Shown: positions 14,233 to 22,315, counted from the first letter of the stretch. The stretch: 49,131 nucleotides of DNA from Bryobacterales bacterium (GCA_947467395.1 CANIIC010000008.1:1-49131), one strand, 5' to 3'. Notes: generated by a model not told the origin, from the sequence alone. Program-made: numbers and translations.

Positions 14233-15305
14233 GTTCTCGCACGCAGAGCAGTCTGAATCAGCAGAAACTCGCCGATATTTTCGGCTGTCAGAATTCCCAC
14301 CAACCGACCCGCCTGCATCACCGGGATCAGCGGCTTCTCGCGCGGATCCAATCCGGCTACCGATTCTTCCAGCGGAGCCTGTGCCTCGACCCCGTCCGCC
14401 AGTGGACGCATCACATCGGAGACCGAGTGGTTGCTCTTCTTGGCCAGCGCGACGAACAGATCGGAACGCGTCAGCACGCCCACAACCTGCTCGCCATCCA
14501 GGACGGGGAAGTCCTGTTGCGAGCCTGCGAGGATCAAGTCAACGGCGCGTTCCAGCGAATCCGACGGCGTCAGCGTGTGAAACTCGGTCAACATCGCCCT
14601 GGACACGGGAATCCCTGCCAGCGCGGATCGCGTTTGCACCATCATGGCTTCCTGCGCCGCGCCGATCCACACGAACAACGCGATGAAGATCAGGAAGGGA
14701 TTGGCGAACAACCCGATCAGGCCAAACAGCAGCGCGATGCCCTGCCCCACGCTCGCGGCCACCTGCGTGGCCTGTGGGAACCCCATGCGTGAGGCGAGCA
14801 GCGCTCGCAGCACGCGGCCCCCGTCCATGGGGAACGCCGGGATGAGATTGAACACGGCCAGGAACACGTTCACGATCAGCACGCGTTGAAAGAACGGTCC
14901 GGTAGCGGGGTCCATCTTGTCAAACGATACCCACACGCCGGTGGCTTGCAGCAGCACAGCCAGCACGGCGACAATCAACATGTTCACGAACGGCCCGGCC
15001 AGCGCAACCACCAGTTCCTGATGCGGTTCCTCGGGCATGCGCTCCAAACGCGCGACGCCTCCGATCGGCAGCAGCGTGATGTCCATGGTCTTGATCCCAT
15101 AGCGGCGCGCTGCCAGGGCATGCCCGAATTCGTGCAGCACCACGCAGGTGAACAACGTCAGCACGAACAACACGCCGGGCACGATCGCCTGCGGGCCACC
15201 GAGCCGGTACTGCGTCCACCCCGTCCAAGCGAGGATCAGCACGAAGGTCGCGTGCACTTTCACTTCAATGCCCGCGATTCTCCCCAGACTAACGGACCAT
15301 TGCAT
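14229..15305 (-). CDS. Site-2 protease-family zinc metalloprotease with two CBS domains
   Basis: The start at 15305 gives 358 residues beginning MQWSVSLGRIAGIEVKVHAT, typical for the first helix of this family; the longer frame from 15488 overlaps the divergent hydrolase gene. HEFGHALAARRYG supplies the HExxH zinc ligands in a membrane helix and FPMDGGRVLRALL the third ligand region (DG motif). Several membrane segments are followed by a C-terminal pair of CBS domains (about 230-355), which often sense adenine nucleotides. Bacterial homologues cleave membrane proteins such as anti-sigma factors; the target here is unknown. The gene converges on the adenylation remnant with a four-base overlap of stop regions. 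Confidence 0.88.
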   Translation of the reverse strand: MQWSVSLGRIAGIEVKVHATFVLILAWTGWTQYRLGGPQAIVPGVLFVLTLFTCVVLHEFGHALAARRYGIKTMDITLLPIGGVARLERMPEEPHQELVVALAGPFVNMLIVAVLAVLLQATGVWVSFDKMDPATGPFFQRVLIVNVFLAVFNLIPAFPMDGGRVLRALLASRMGFPQATQVAASVGQGIALLFGLIGLFANPFLIFIALFVWIGAAQEAMMVQTRSALAGIPVSRAMLTEFHTLTPSDSLERAVDLILAGSQQDFPVLDGEQVVGVLTRSDLFVALAKKSNHSVSDVMRPLADGVEAQAPLEESVAGLDPREKPLIPVMQAGRLVGILTAENIGEFLLIQTALRART

Positions 15306-15332
15306 GGAGCCATTATGCGGGATAATTCGGTC

Positions 15333-16196
15333 ATGCGGTGGTGTTTGATCGTGATGTTGGCCGCGAGCGTCGCGCACGGCCGATCCTTGGTCGACGTGGA
15401 GTACGCGCAGGTCCAGGGCCAAGCGTTGCGCATGGATGGCTTCGTCCCCGAAGGCGCGGGCCCGTATCCGGCGGCGATTATCGTACACGGAGGCGCGTGG
15501 GTCACCGGCGACAAGGCGCGCAGTGTGCGTCCTCTGTTCAAGCCGCTGACCGACAGCAACGTCGCATGGTTCTCCATCAATTACCGCCTGGCGCGCGGCG
15601 CGAACCCGGAATCCCTGGTCAGCCTGGATGGTTTGGCCGCCTTAACCAGTGCGTCGGATGACGTGCGTAGCGCGGTCGATTACGTGCGCGCCCATGCTAC
15701 AGAGTGGAATGTGGACCCCAACCGCGTGGTGCTCATCGGAGAGAGCGCAGGAGCCCATCTGGCATCCATGGCTGCCTTGCGTCCCGGCCCGGCGAAGCCT
15801 GTGCAGGGAGTGGTCGCGTTTTATTCACCCAGCGATCTGGTGAATCTGGTGGAGACGTCGCCGCGGATTCCGGACATGCTGCGCAACCTGCTGAAGAACT
15901 CGCCTTTCGCCACGATGCTGATGGCTGGGCTGAAGCAACTCTCGCCGCAAACCTGGATCACGAAGGATGCGCCGCCGTTCCTGATGATTCACGGCACCGC
16001 GGATTCGCTGGTTCCAGTGCAGCAATCGGAGACGATGTGCGGAGCGCTACGCGGTTCGGGCGCGACGTGCGAATTGTTCGAAGTCCCCGGCGCCGGCCAC
16101 GGCATCAACTTCTGGGAAGGCCAAGCGTCGCTGATGGCCTACAAAGCGAAGATGATGGATTGGCTGAAGTCGCTGCTAACGTCCCGGCTTCAATAA
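15333..16196 (+). CDS. Secreted alpha/beta-hydrolase (BD-FAE/HSL-like esterase)
   Basis: The start at 15333 gives 287 residues with a signal peptide (MRWCLIVMLAASVAHG); the ATG at 15315 is possible too. The oxyanion-hole motif HGGAW, the nucleophile elbow GESAGAH, the acid HGTADSLVP and the base GAGHG are all in the expected order, so the catalytic triad looks complete. Such enzymes hydrolyse acyl esters, including carbohydrate or polyester side groups; the substrate is not evident. The frame is open far upstream, but that part lies antisense to the site-2 protease. It is divergent from that gene with only 27 bases between start codons, and its 3' end overlaps the convergent symporter gene by 21 bases. 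Confidence 0.85.
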   Translation: MRWCLIVMLAASVAHGRSLVDVEYAQVQGQALRMDGFVPEGAGPYPAAIIVHGGAWVTGDKARSVRPLFKPLTDSNVAWFSINYRLARGANPESLVSLDGLAALTSASDDVRSAVDYVRAHATEWNVDPNRVVLIGESAGAHLASMAALRPGPAKPVQGVVAFYSPSDLVNLVETSPRIPDMLRNLLKNSPFATMLMAGLKQLSPQTWITKDAPPFLMIHGTADSLVPVQQSETMCGALRGSGATCELFEVPGAGHGINFWEGQASLMAYKAKMMDWLKSLLTSRLQ

Positions 16197-17468
16197 AGTG
16201 TGCCCTTCACTATGCGCGACGTAGGTCGCCGCAGTGAGATCTCCCACGACGTTGAGCGTCGTGCGGCACATATCCAGGATGCGATCGACACCCAGGATGA
16301 TCGCGATCAACGCGGGATTCACACCCACCGTCGCCAGCACCACCACAATGAAGGGGATGGAACCGGACGGCACGCCCGCCGTACCGATGCCTCCGAGAAT
16401 CGCCATGTAGGCGACCACAATCTGCTGAGTGATCGATAAGTCGACGCCGGCCAATTGCGCTAGGAACAACACAGTGACACCTTCGTACAGCGCCGTCCCG
16501 TTCTGATTCGCGGTCGCGCCCACCGTCAGCACGAAGCTATTGATCTCGCGCGGGATACCCAGACTTTCCTCGCCCACGCGCAGCGCCGTCGGCAACGTCG
16601 CGTTCGAAGACGAAGTCGCGAACGCCGTCAGCATCACGGTCTTCGTGCGCCGGAAGAACTCGATCGGTGAAATCTTCGACAGCAGCGCGACCGACGCCGA
16701 GTACACGCCGAACATGTGCAGCGCGAGCCCGCCCAGCACTGCCGCCATGTACCACAGCAACGCGCCGAGCAGGTCCAGCCCAAAGCTCGCCGTATTACTG
16801 AACAGCAGGCAGGCCACGGCAAACGGAGCCAGGTACATGATCAACTCAATGACCTTGGTGGAGATCGCGAACAGCCCGTCCATGAACGCGATCACGGGTT
16901 CACTGGCGTGCTTCGGGACCAGCGTACAGGCGACGCCCATCATCAGCGCGAAGAACATCACGTGCAGCATGTTGGGTGGATCGGCCGATGCCGCCGTGAT
17001 CGGGTTCGACGGCACGATGGTCTTGATCACCTGCAGGAGCGGAGCTTCTTTGGCCGTCGCGGTCTGCGCCGAGGCCACACGCGACGCAGCGTCGGTGCCA
17101 TAGCGAGCCTGCAACGCCGCGGCCGTCTCCGGCGCGATCCTGCGACCCGGAGCCACGACGTTCGCCACCAGCAGCGCGATGACCACCGAAATCGCCGAGA
17201 TGCCGAACGTGTAGGCGAAGGACTTCAGCCCGACGCGCCCCAGCTTGCGCACATCACCAATGCCCGCCACGCCCGCCACCAAAGAAGAAAACACCAGCGG
17301 CACCACGGTCATCAGCAGCAAGCGCAGGAACAACTGACCTACGGGATTAGTGACGTTGTCCACCCACCACTTCACGTTGGGATCGGACGGCCCCAGCGCG
17401 ATATTCGCGCCCACGCCCGCGATCACGCCTACAGCTAGGCCAAAGAGAATGCGGGTGTGCAGGGGCAT
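16176..17468 (-). CDS. Dicarboxylate/amino acid:cation symporter (DAACS family)
   Basis: This protein takes up dicarboxylates or acidic amino acids with protons or sodium across the inner membrane. The start at 17468 gives 430 residues beginning MPLHTRILFGLAVGVIAG; a start at 17510 would add 14 residues. Eight or more hydrophobic segments are present with the family landmarks LMTVVPLVFSSLVAGVAG (TM2-3), the serine-rich loop FATSSSNATLPTAL of reentrant hairpin 1, TVGATANQNGTALYE (the NMDGT-like TM7) and GGIGTAGVPSGSIPF in hairpin 2. Asn-Gln-Asn-Gly-Thr replaces the more usual NMDGT, which may change the cation or substrate preference. Substrate (C4-dicarboxylate or glutamate) cannot be decided from sequence alone. 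Confidence 0.9.
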   Translation of the reverse strand: MPLHTRILFGLAVGVIAGVGANIALGPSDPNVKWWVDNVTNPVGQLFLRLLLMTVVPLVFSSLVAGVAGIGDVRKLGRVGLKSFAYTFGISAISVVIALLVANVVAPGRRIAPETAAALQARYGTDAASRVASAQTATAKEAPLLQVIKTIVPSNPITAASADPPNMLHVMFFALMMGVACTLVPKHASEPVIAFMDGLFAISTKVIELIMYLAPFAVACLLFSNTASFGLDLLGALLWYMAAVLGGLALHMFGVYSASVALLSKISPIEFFRRTKTVMLTAFATSSSNATLPTALRVGEESLGIPREINSFVLTVGATANQNGTALYEGVTVLFLAQLAGVDLSITQQIVVAYMAILGGIGTAGVPSGSIPFIVVVLATVGVNPALIAIILGVDRILDMCRTTLNVVGDLTAATYVAHSEGHTLLKPGR

Positions 17469-17549
17469 GGAGGTAATCTTGGATTCTAGCAAGAGCGAGG
17501 GATCCCTCAAGCCCTATCCAACCGCCGACGATCGGAGTATCATCTGGCC

Positions 17550-17897
17550 ATGCCTGCGAAAAACGTCCAGCTCAACATGCGACTCTTGCCGCCGGACGAA
17601 GAGTACCCGGTCAATTATGTGCTGATTGAAGGCGATTCTGCTTCCCTTCGTTGGCTCGGGAAGCAGATCCTGGAGCATGCCAAGGGTGAAGGCGATTGCG
17701 GGCACCATTTCCATCCGAAAGCAGCCGGAGTGCATTGGTTCGCCCGCACTGCCAACGTCGGTCTCTACCTGCATCGCCTGCCCTGTGACAATCCGACGCC
17801 GGAGTTCGACAAGGCCGCGGGGCGAGAGGTGCTGCCCGTAGCGAAGAAAGCGGCTAAGAGTAGACCCCGCGCAAAAAAGAAGAAGACTGGGGCTTAG
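17550..17897 (+). CDS. Small hypothetical protein with basic tail
   Basis: The 115-residue protein begins MPAKNVQLNMRLLPPDEEYP and contains SASLRWLGKQILEHAKGEGD, HFHPKAAGVHWFA and GLYLHRLPCDNP, followed by a Lys/Arg-rich tail. There is no signal peptide or membrane segment. From memory, similar short proteins with a 'RWLG..L..HA...DCG....P..AG..WFA....G.YLHRLPC' pattern occur as hypothetical proteins in acidobacteria, but I cannot name a family. It converges on the MetE-like gene with a four-base overlap. Confidence 0.7.
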   Translation: MPAKNVQLNMRLLPPDEEYPVNYVLIEGDSASLRWLGKQILEHAKGEGDCGHHFHPKAAGVHWFARTANVGLYLHRLPCDNPTPEFDKAAGREVLPVAKKAAKSRPRAKKKKTGA

Positions 17898-18994
17898 CCC
17901 CAGACCTCCTTCGCCACTTCCACGATCCTCGCCAGCTTGGCCCACTGCTCGTCTTCCGTCAGTACGTTGCCTTCTTCCGTTGAGGCGAAGCCGCACTGCG
18001 GGCCCAGGCACAACTGATCCAGATCAATGAACTTCGAAGCCTCTTCCAAGCGGCGCTTCAACTCATCCTTGCTTTCGAGCGTGCCCTTCTTGGTCGTGAC
18101 GATACCGAGGATCACGTTCTTGCCCTTCGGCACTAACCGCAGCGGCTCAAATCCACCCGAGCGCGAATCGTCCCATTCCATGAAGTAGTCGGTGACGTTC
18201 AGGCGGTTGAAGATGACATCGGCCATCGGCTCATAGCCGCCCTCGCCGATCCACATGGACTTGAAATTGCCGCGGCATAGATGCATCCCGATGCGCATGT
18301 CCGGCGTCTTCCCGGCGATCCCCGCGTTGATCAGGTCCGCGTAGATGCCCGGCAGTTTCTCCGGATCGTCCCCGCGATCGCGCAACTGCTGAACCTGCTT
18401 CGGATCGCACAGATACGTGTAGTTCACTTCGTCCAACTGCGTGTATTTGCAGCCAGCGGCGCCCAGATCCCCGATGACCTTCTTGTAGGTCTGCCCCAGG
18501 TCGTGGAAGAACTCGTCCATGGTGGGGTAGACATCGGTCGAAACGGCCTTGCGGCCTCCTCGATAGTGCAGCACGCTGGGCGAGGGGATCGTGATGCGCG
18601 CGGTGCGATCCGTGTGTGCCGCGACGAACTTGTAGTGTTCGACGAAGGCGTGCGGCTTCGCGCTGCCCAGCTTGCCGACCACGCGCAGCCCCTTGGCCTT
18701 GGTCTGCCCGCCCTGGAACTGAATGCCCTGCTCGGCGTGGTACGACTCGACGCCGTCCAAGCCTTCTAGGAAGTCCAGGTGCCAGAAGGAGCGGCGGAAT
18801 TCGCCGTCGGTGATGTTGTAGAGGCCCACAGCCTCCTGCTTGGCGATCGCTTCTTGGATCGCGCGATCTTCGACCGCGGTCAGCTCGGCGGCGGAAATGG
18901 TTCCAGCCTCACGCTGGGCTCGGGCTTGCTTTAAGTAGTCAGGACGAAGAAGACTGCCGACGTGGTCGGCTCGATATGGAAACTCACCAATCAT
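17894..18994 (-). CDS. MetE-like cobalamin-independent methionine synthase family protein
   Basis: The 366-residue protein corresponds to the C-terminal catalytic half of MetE, as in YxjG/YxjH proteins. It starts FPYRADHVGSLLRPDYLKQA, has NITDGEFRRSFWHLDFLEG, the zinc-binding HxC pair in GMHLCRGN and the second cysteine in LGPQCGFAS near the C-terminus. This keeps the zinc site that activates a homocysteine-like thiol. Lacking the N-terminal half, it cannot be a full MetE and may use another methyl donor such as a corrinoid protein or S-methyl compound. Two palindromes lie just upstream of its start. Confidence 0.88.
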   Translation of the reverse strand: MIGEFPYRADHVGSLLRPDYLKQARAQREAGTISAAELTAVEDRAIQEAIAKQEAVGLYNITDGEFRRSFWHLDFLEGLDGVESYHAEQGIQFQGGQTKAKGLRVVGKLGSAKPHAFVEHYKFVAAHTDRTARITIPSPSVLHYRGGRKAVSTDVYPTMDEFFHDLGQTYKKVIGDLGAAGCKYTQLDEVNYTYLCDPKQVQQLRDRGDDPEKLPGIYADLINAGIAGKTPDMRIGMHLCRGNFKSMWIGEGGYEPMADVIFNRLNVTDYFMEWDDSRSGGFEPLRLVPKGKNVILGIVTTKKGTLESKDELKRRLEEASKFIDLDQLCLGPQCGFASTEEGNVLTEDEQWAKLARIVEVAKEVWG

Positions 18995-19003
18995 CTCATC
19001 ATG

Positions 19004-19022
19004 ATATCGATATATCTAGATA
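19004..19022 (-). promoter_or_regulatory. Overlapping palindromes upstream of the MetE-like gene
   Basis: Two perfect ten-base palindromes overlap, atatcgatat (19004-19013) and tatctagata (19013-19022), in an AT-rich stretch 10 to 28 bases before the ATG at 18994. This is a plausible operator for a dimeric repressor; the regulator is unknown and no S-box or other SAM riboswitch fold is evident. Confidence 0.45.
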
Positions 19023-19024
19023 AC

Positions 19025-19285
19025 TCAATACCGCAAATTAGCAGGGGTCGTCCGGCGACGAAATGGGGACTTCCGACGCAACCGGACGTTCACTTCTTCC
19101 AGCGACCCGAAGAAGCCCACGAAGCTGTCCTCCAACTCCGCAGGCAGCGGCCGTTTCTGACGAAAATCGCGGTGCCGGAACTGATCGGTGCGCGCGACCA
19201 CCGCCGTGCCCATCGGCCGGTATTCGTGGGTCCCTCTGGCCCACACCTGCAAATTGTCGACGTCCACCCACAACGCGAAGCCCAT
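19025..19285 (-). CDS. Small hypothetical protein
   Basis: The 86-residue protein starts MGFALWVDVDNLQVWARGTH and continues EYRPMGTAVVARTDQFRHRD and EDSFVGFFGSLEEVN. It has no signal peptide. The regular pattern ('G.HEYRPMG.AVVA', 'SFVG.F.SLE.VN') looks like a real small soluble domain rather than an antisense artefact, but I do not recognise a named family. Its ATG is about 30 bases from the divergent start of the CxxCH-protein gene. It is upstream of the MetE-like gene on the same strand, separated by the palindromes. Confidence 0.6.
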   Translation of the reverse strand: MGFALWVDVDNLQVWARGTHEYRPMGTAVVARTDQFRHRDFRQKRPLPAELEDSFVGFFGSLEEVNVRLRRKSPFRRRTTPANLRY

Positions 19286-19315
19286 GTATTATGATTGTCT
19301 CCCGGAGGCCTTTCG

Positions 19316-19714
19316 ATGAAACTGCTGGTGACCGCCTGCCTGCTGAGCATCCCCGTTCTGGCGCAATCGCTCGATTTCGAAACATACCGCACCAAAGTCG
19401 AACCGATCTTCCTCAAGAAGCGCCCGACGCACGCGCGCTGCATTGTGTGCCACGAAGGCAACCGCACCGCGTTCCGCCTGGAAGCGCTGCCCGAGGGCCA
19501 GACAGCGTTCACTCCGGAACAATCGAAGAAGAACTACGACAACATCACGCGCATGGTGATCAACAAGCAGAACCCGGAACAGAGCGCGTTGCTGAAACAT
19601 CCGCTGGCGGAAGAAGCCGGCGGCGATGACTTTCATTCGGGCGGCCGTCAGTTCGCCACGAAAGACGATCCCGATTGGAAGGCGATCGCCGACTGGGTCC
19701 GGACCGCGAAATGA
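19316..19714 (+). CDS. Secreted CxxCH haem-binding-motif protein
   Basis: The start at 19316 has GGAGG eight bases upstream and gives 132 residues with a signal peptide (MKLLVTACLLSIPVLAQ). A single CxxCH motif (CIVCH, residues 42-46) follows the segment TYRTKVEPIFLKKRPTHAR, which resembles the N-terminal part of the PSCyt1/DUF1549-associated cytochrome domains in planctomycetes and acidobacteria. No distal Met ligand is certain. It may be a small periplasmic c-type cytochrome. The stop overlaps the ATG of the next gene (ATGA), so the two are coupled. Confidence 0.75.
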   Translation: MKLLVTACLLSIPVLAQSLDFETYRTKVEPIFLKKRPTHARCIVCHEGNRTAFRLEALPEGQTAFTPEQSKKNYDNITRMVINKQNPEQSALLKHPLAEEAGGDDFHSGGRQFATKDDPDWKAIADWVRTAK

Positions 19715-20076
19715 CTGTATCGGCAACACGGATCAAAGAACTCCTGGAAGCCTACGTTTGCGCCCACGAAGCAGGCACGGTACGCACCGGAATCGAGGTC
19801 GCCGAACTCCGCCCCGACCTGGTGATCGAGCTTCCCGGAGACATCCGCATCGCCATCGAGATCCTGGATGCCACGCACAGCCCCAGCGGCACCACGCGCA
19901 AGATCGGCACCTACTTTGAGGCCGGTACGCAGGAGGTCTGGCTGATCGACCCTATCGACGGCATGGTGGAGCTGTGGACGAGCCCGCGCTTCCCGCTGCA
20001 ACTGACCGACGACGACGTCATCAGCTCTATCTTTCTGCCCGGCTTTTCGCTGCCCTTGCCGGAACTGTTCGCGTAA
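19711..20076 (+). CDS. Short Uma2-like PD-(D/E)XK nuclease-fold protein
   Basis: The start at 19711 overlaps the previous stop and gives 121 residues. The core RPDLVIELPGDIRIAIEILD followed by TTRKIGTYFEAGTQEVWLID is the Uma2/DUF820 signature (D...E-hyphobic-E then RKxxxYxxxGVxEYWxVDP). Uma2 proteins are usually about 180-200 residues, so the N-terminal third is missing, although the acidic residues of the putative active site are kept. Uma2 proteins are abundant in cyanobacteria and some soil bacteria with no settled function. Coupling with a CxxCH protein is unusual. Confidence 0.75.
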   Translation: MTVSATRIKELLEAYVCAHEAGTVRTGIEVAELRPDLVIELPGDIRIAIEILDATHSPSGTTRKIGTYFEAGTQEVWLIDPIDGMVELWTSPRFPLQLTDDDVISSIFLPGFSLPLPELFA

Positions 20077-20083
20077 AACAGAA

Positions 20084-20111
20084 AGAGGCTCACCCCGAAG
20101 GGCGAACCTCT
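20084..20111 (-). terminator. UUCG-loop terminator of PEP-CTERM gene 1
   Basis: On the minus strand a twelve-pair stem (two G-T pairs) with arms agaggttcgccc and gggtgagcctct closes a TTCG loop and is followed by ttctgtttt. It lies just downstream of the PEP-CTERM gene that ends at 20138, and between it and the convergent Uma2-like gene. Confidence 0.9.
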
Positions 20112-20137
20112 GAACTTCTGCACTGCTGCGGAGGAAC

Positions 20138-20902
20138 TTATTTGCGGCGGCGGCGCGCCAGCAGGCCGAGGGCAACCAAGCCGCTGCCCATCAGAGCCAT
20201 CGAAGCCGGCTCCGGCACGTCTGCATTGATCCGGATGCCGCCCGTCACATTGATCGCGTTGAGCTTGAACTTGTCCGTGAGGTCCGTGGAACTCTGGCCG
20301 GCCCCGATCAGCAGGCTGAACAAACCGGTGCTGTTGATGGCGGCGGTGTTGGTCGGATACGCCCCGCTGCCAGAGTACTGCATGCCAGCCCCGTTATAGG
20401 TGCCGCCCAGCGTGAACCCGGTAAAGTCGGTCGGGTTCGATACGGCGGTCGTGGAATACCACCACTGGAAATCGTTGTCGAAGAAGTTCATGTTGCTCTG
20501 CAACTGCAACAGGGACTGAACGGTCACCGCCTGATTGAAGGTCAGCAACACGAAGTCGCGATAGTTGCCGTTGGCCGGCCCGCCTGACGCGTTCTCCACA
20601 TACGTCGAGATCTGCCAGTCGCCGGTGCTCAGCGAGGTATTGTCGCAGACGCCCCGCGCCACTTCCGCAGTGTTGCAAACACCCAAGCCCAGCCCAGAAC
20701 CGAACTGTTGGATGGAGGCCGCCGTGAGTGCGGTGCCGCCGTTAAAGGTCGAATAAGAAGACACCGTCACCTGAATGCCGCTGTTGGTGAAGGAAAAAGA
20801 TGTATTGCCGCTGCCCGTGTCCGACGGGTTGGTGGCGAGACTGATCGTCGTCGCGTGCAAACCGGCACAGGCCAGAACTGCTAACAAAAGAGAACGTTTC
20901 AA
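20138..20902 (-). CDS. PEP-CTERM surface protein 1
   Basis: The 254-residue protein has a signal peptide (MKRSLLLAVLACAGLHA), a Ser/Thr/Asn/Gly-rich beta-type body and a C-terminal sorting signal: VPEPASMALMGSG, a hydrophobic helix and the basic end ARRRRK. Such proteins are processed by an exosortase after export and end up in the envelope or extracellular matrix. The body contains NPSDTGSGNTSFSF and an ADVPEP junction; no enzymatic motif is visible. It has a UUCG terminator and shares an upstream GTACTGG site with the other PEP-CTERM genes. Confidence 0.9.
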   Translation of the reverse strand: MKRSLLLAVLACAGLHATTISLATNPSDTGSGNTSFSFTNSGIQVTVSSYSTFNGGTALTAASIQQFGSGLGLGVCNTAEVARGVCDNTSLSTGDWQISTYVENASGGPANGNYRDFVLLTFNQAVTVQSLLQLQSNMNFFDNDFQWWYSTTAVSNPTDFTGFTLGGTYNGAGMQYSGSGAYPTNTAAINSTGLFSLLIGAGQSSTDLTDKFKLNAINVTGGIRINADVPEPASMALMGSGLVALGLLARRRRK

Positions 20903-21199
20903 AATTTCCTCGTTGGAACGCCACAGCCATCGCGTTGCCGCAGCGTTGTTTCGATGTTAAGGAGTACTTTTGCATGCGCTTATGAGAGAGAGCTCCCAGT
21001 ACACTCTAAAAAGTTCTGGAACCACTTCATTCCACTTAGTGACCACGGAACGGGGCCTCGCAGACGGTTGACCGGCACTGAGACCAAAGAATGAATGACT
21101 TAAGCTCATCGAAAACCACGGAATGGTACCAGCGAAAAGTACCGGCCCCCTGCAGGACTCTGCCTTGGCGACGTCGCGCATGAACGCGAAGAAAATACA
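20903..21199. other. Upstream region of PEP-CTERM gene 1, no gene seen
   Basis: I see no credible coding frame. On the minus strand this region holds GTACTGGGAG 91-100 bases and AAAAGTACT about 61-69 bases before the start codon at 20902. Two further GTAC palindromes lie near 21126 and 21140. It ends at the terminator of the next gene. Confidence 0.6.
20996..21002 (-). promoter_or_regulatory. GTACTGG site upstream of PEP-CTERM gene 1
   Basis: On the coding strand the site reads tGTACTGGGAGctc, 94-100 bases upstream of the ATG. The same seven bases occur at nearly the same distance upstream of PEP-CTERM genes 2 and 3. Confidence 0.5.
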
Positions 21200-21227
21200 A
21201 AAAGCCTGCCCCGAAGGGCAGGCTTTT
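21200..21227 (-). terminator. UUCG-loop terminator of PEP-CTERM gene 2
   Basis: A perfect twelve-base stem, aaaagcctgccc/gggcaggctttt, closes a TTCG loop on the minus strand and runs into a T-rich tail (tgtattttc). It follows the gene that ends at 21249. Confidence 0.93.
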
Positions 21228-21248
21228 GAATGGGAACAACCAGAGCGC

Positions 21249-21968
21249 TTACTTGCGGCGGCGACGAGCCAGCAGGCCCAGGCCCAGCAGACCACTGCCC
21301 ATCAGGGCCATGGACGCCGGTTCCGGAACCGAATTCTGCGTGATGCTCGGATCATTGGTCAGCTTCAAGCTGACGTAAACATCACCCGTCACGGGATCGC
21401 AGTTGTTGCCGTACTGGTCAACCGAGCTGCCCAAGAACGACGTGCCGCCGGTGCCGTTGGAGTTCGCCCACAGCGAAACCTGGATCACCGCGCCATTGGC
21501 GAAGTTGACCGTCTGCACTGCCGGCCAGGCGACCTGCGCCGTGTTCTGAGAAGCAGATGCGGTCAGGTTGCCGATGATGTTGATCGTTTGCGTCGAACCA
21601 CCGCCCGTACAGGTGGAACCCGAGCCACCAGCGCAAAGGCCGAACGACACAGTCAGCGGATTCAGATTGTCCGTTTCGCTGCTCGAAATATCGCTCTCGT
21701 TCAACGCGATCGTGCCCAGCTTGAAGACTTCGGTGGTGCCGACCACCAAGCCGTTACCCAAGCCCGGATTCACGTTGTCCACGTTGTGGGTAAAGAGGCT
21801 GAACGCGCTCGTCGTCATGTCCAGCGCGGAACTGCTTGCTGAACCATTCACGGTGGTGCCGGACCCGCCGGTTACCGTCCAATTATTCGTAGTGAACTGC
21901 ACGTTAGCGGCGCTGGCCATGCAGGCCATCGCGCTCAAACAGATAGAAAGTAGTGTAAAACGCTTCAT
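21249..21968 (-). CDS. PEP-CTERM surface protein 2
   Basis: The 239-residue protein has a signal peptide (MKRFTLLSICLSAMACMASA), a low-complexity Ser/Thr/Gly/Asn-rich body typical of PEP-CTERM proteins, and the sorting signal VPEPASMALMGSG...ARRRRK almost identical to protein 1. A disulfide-capable pair lies in LCAGGSGSTCTGGG. No enzymatic domain is visible. The near-identical C-termini but unrelated bodies of proteins 1 and 2 point to a shared sorting tail rather than recent gene duplication. Confidence 0.9.
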   Translation of the reverse strand: MKRFTLLSICLSAMACMASAANVQFTTNNWTVTGGSGTTVNGSASSSALDMTTSAFSLFTHNVDNVNPGLGNGLVVGTTEVFKLGTIALNESDISSSETDNLNPLTVSFGLCAGGSGSTCTGGGSTQTINIIGNLTASASQNTAQVAWPAVQTVNFANGAVIQVSLWANSNGTGGTSFLGSSVDQYGNNCDPVTGDVYVSLKLTNDPSITQNSVPEPASMALMGSGLLGLGLLARRRRK

Positions 21969-22315
21969 TGATCCTCCGCCAAAGTTGTTCCCATCCTCTT
22001 GTAGACGGGGACAGTGTGAGGTTAAAAAGAAGACCAGAAAGCACCAATGGGACAGTCCTCCCAGTACATGCTCCGCAGTAATGGGCCCTGGTCCGGGAGA
22101 ATTTGACAGCCTAAGGAGCGGTTAGAGAGGGAAATAAGGACGCCCGGAGCTAGAAAGTCCACTCGTTTCTCCGTAGAATCAGCCAGTTGCTGGAATCGGG
22201 CAGCTACAGCAAAGTAGGGAGCTCTCGCACGCTCGTACTATTTACGGAGTGCGAAAGTTCTAGGCGAAATGCGACCGTTCGCACGCACTTGCGGAAATGC
22301 GGCCCTAGTTTTTTT
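21969..22315. other. Upstream region of PEP-CTERM gene 2, no gene seen
   Basis: No convincing coding frame. The coding (minus) strand carries GTACTGGGAGGACTG 85-99 bases before the start at 21968. Farther out, near 22218-22250, a six-base inverted repeat (tcgcac/gtgcga) has a long loop of no clear meaning. A run of nine T's lies next to the stop codon of the beta-propeller gene at about 22310-22318. Confidence 0.6.
22061..22067 (-). promoter_or_regulatory. GTACTGG site upstream of PEP-CTERM gene 2
   Basis: The coding strand reads GTACTGGGAGGACTG (22053-22067), with its core 93-99 bases before the ATG at 21968. The trailing AGGACTG is shared with the region upstream of PEP-CTERM gene 5. Confidence 0.5.

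Noticed and set aside
14886-15332. Upstream extension of the alpha/beta hydrolase
   Set aside because: Antisense to the site-2 protease and unlike a protein; the real N-terminus is the signal peptide starting at 15333.
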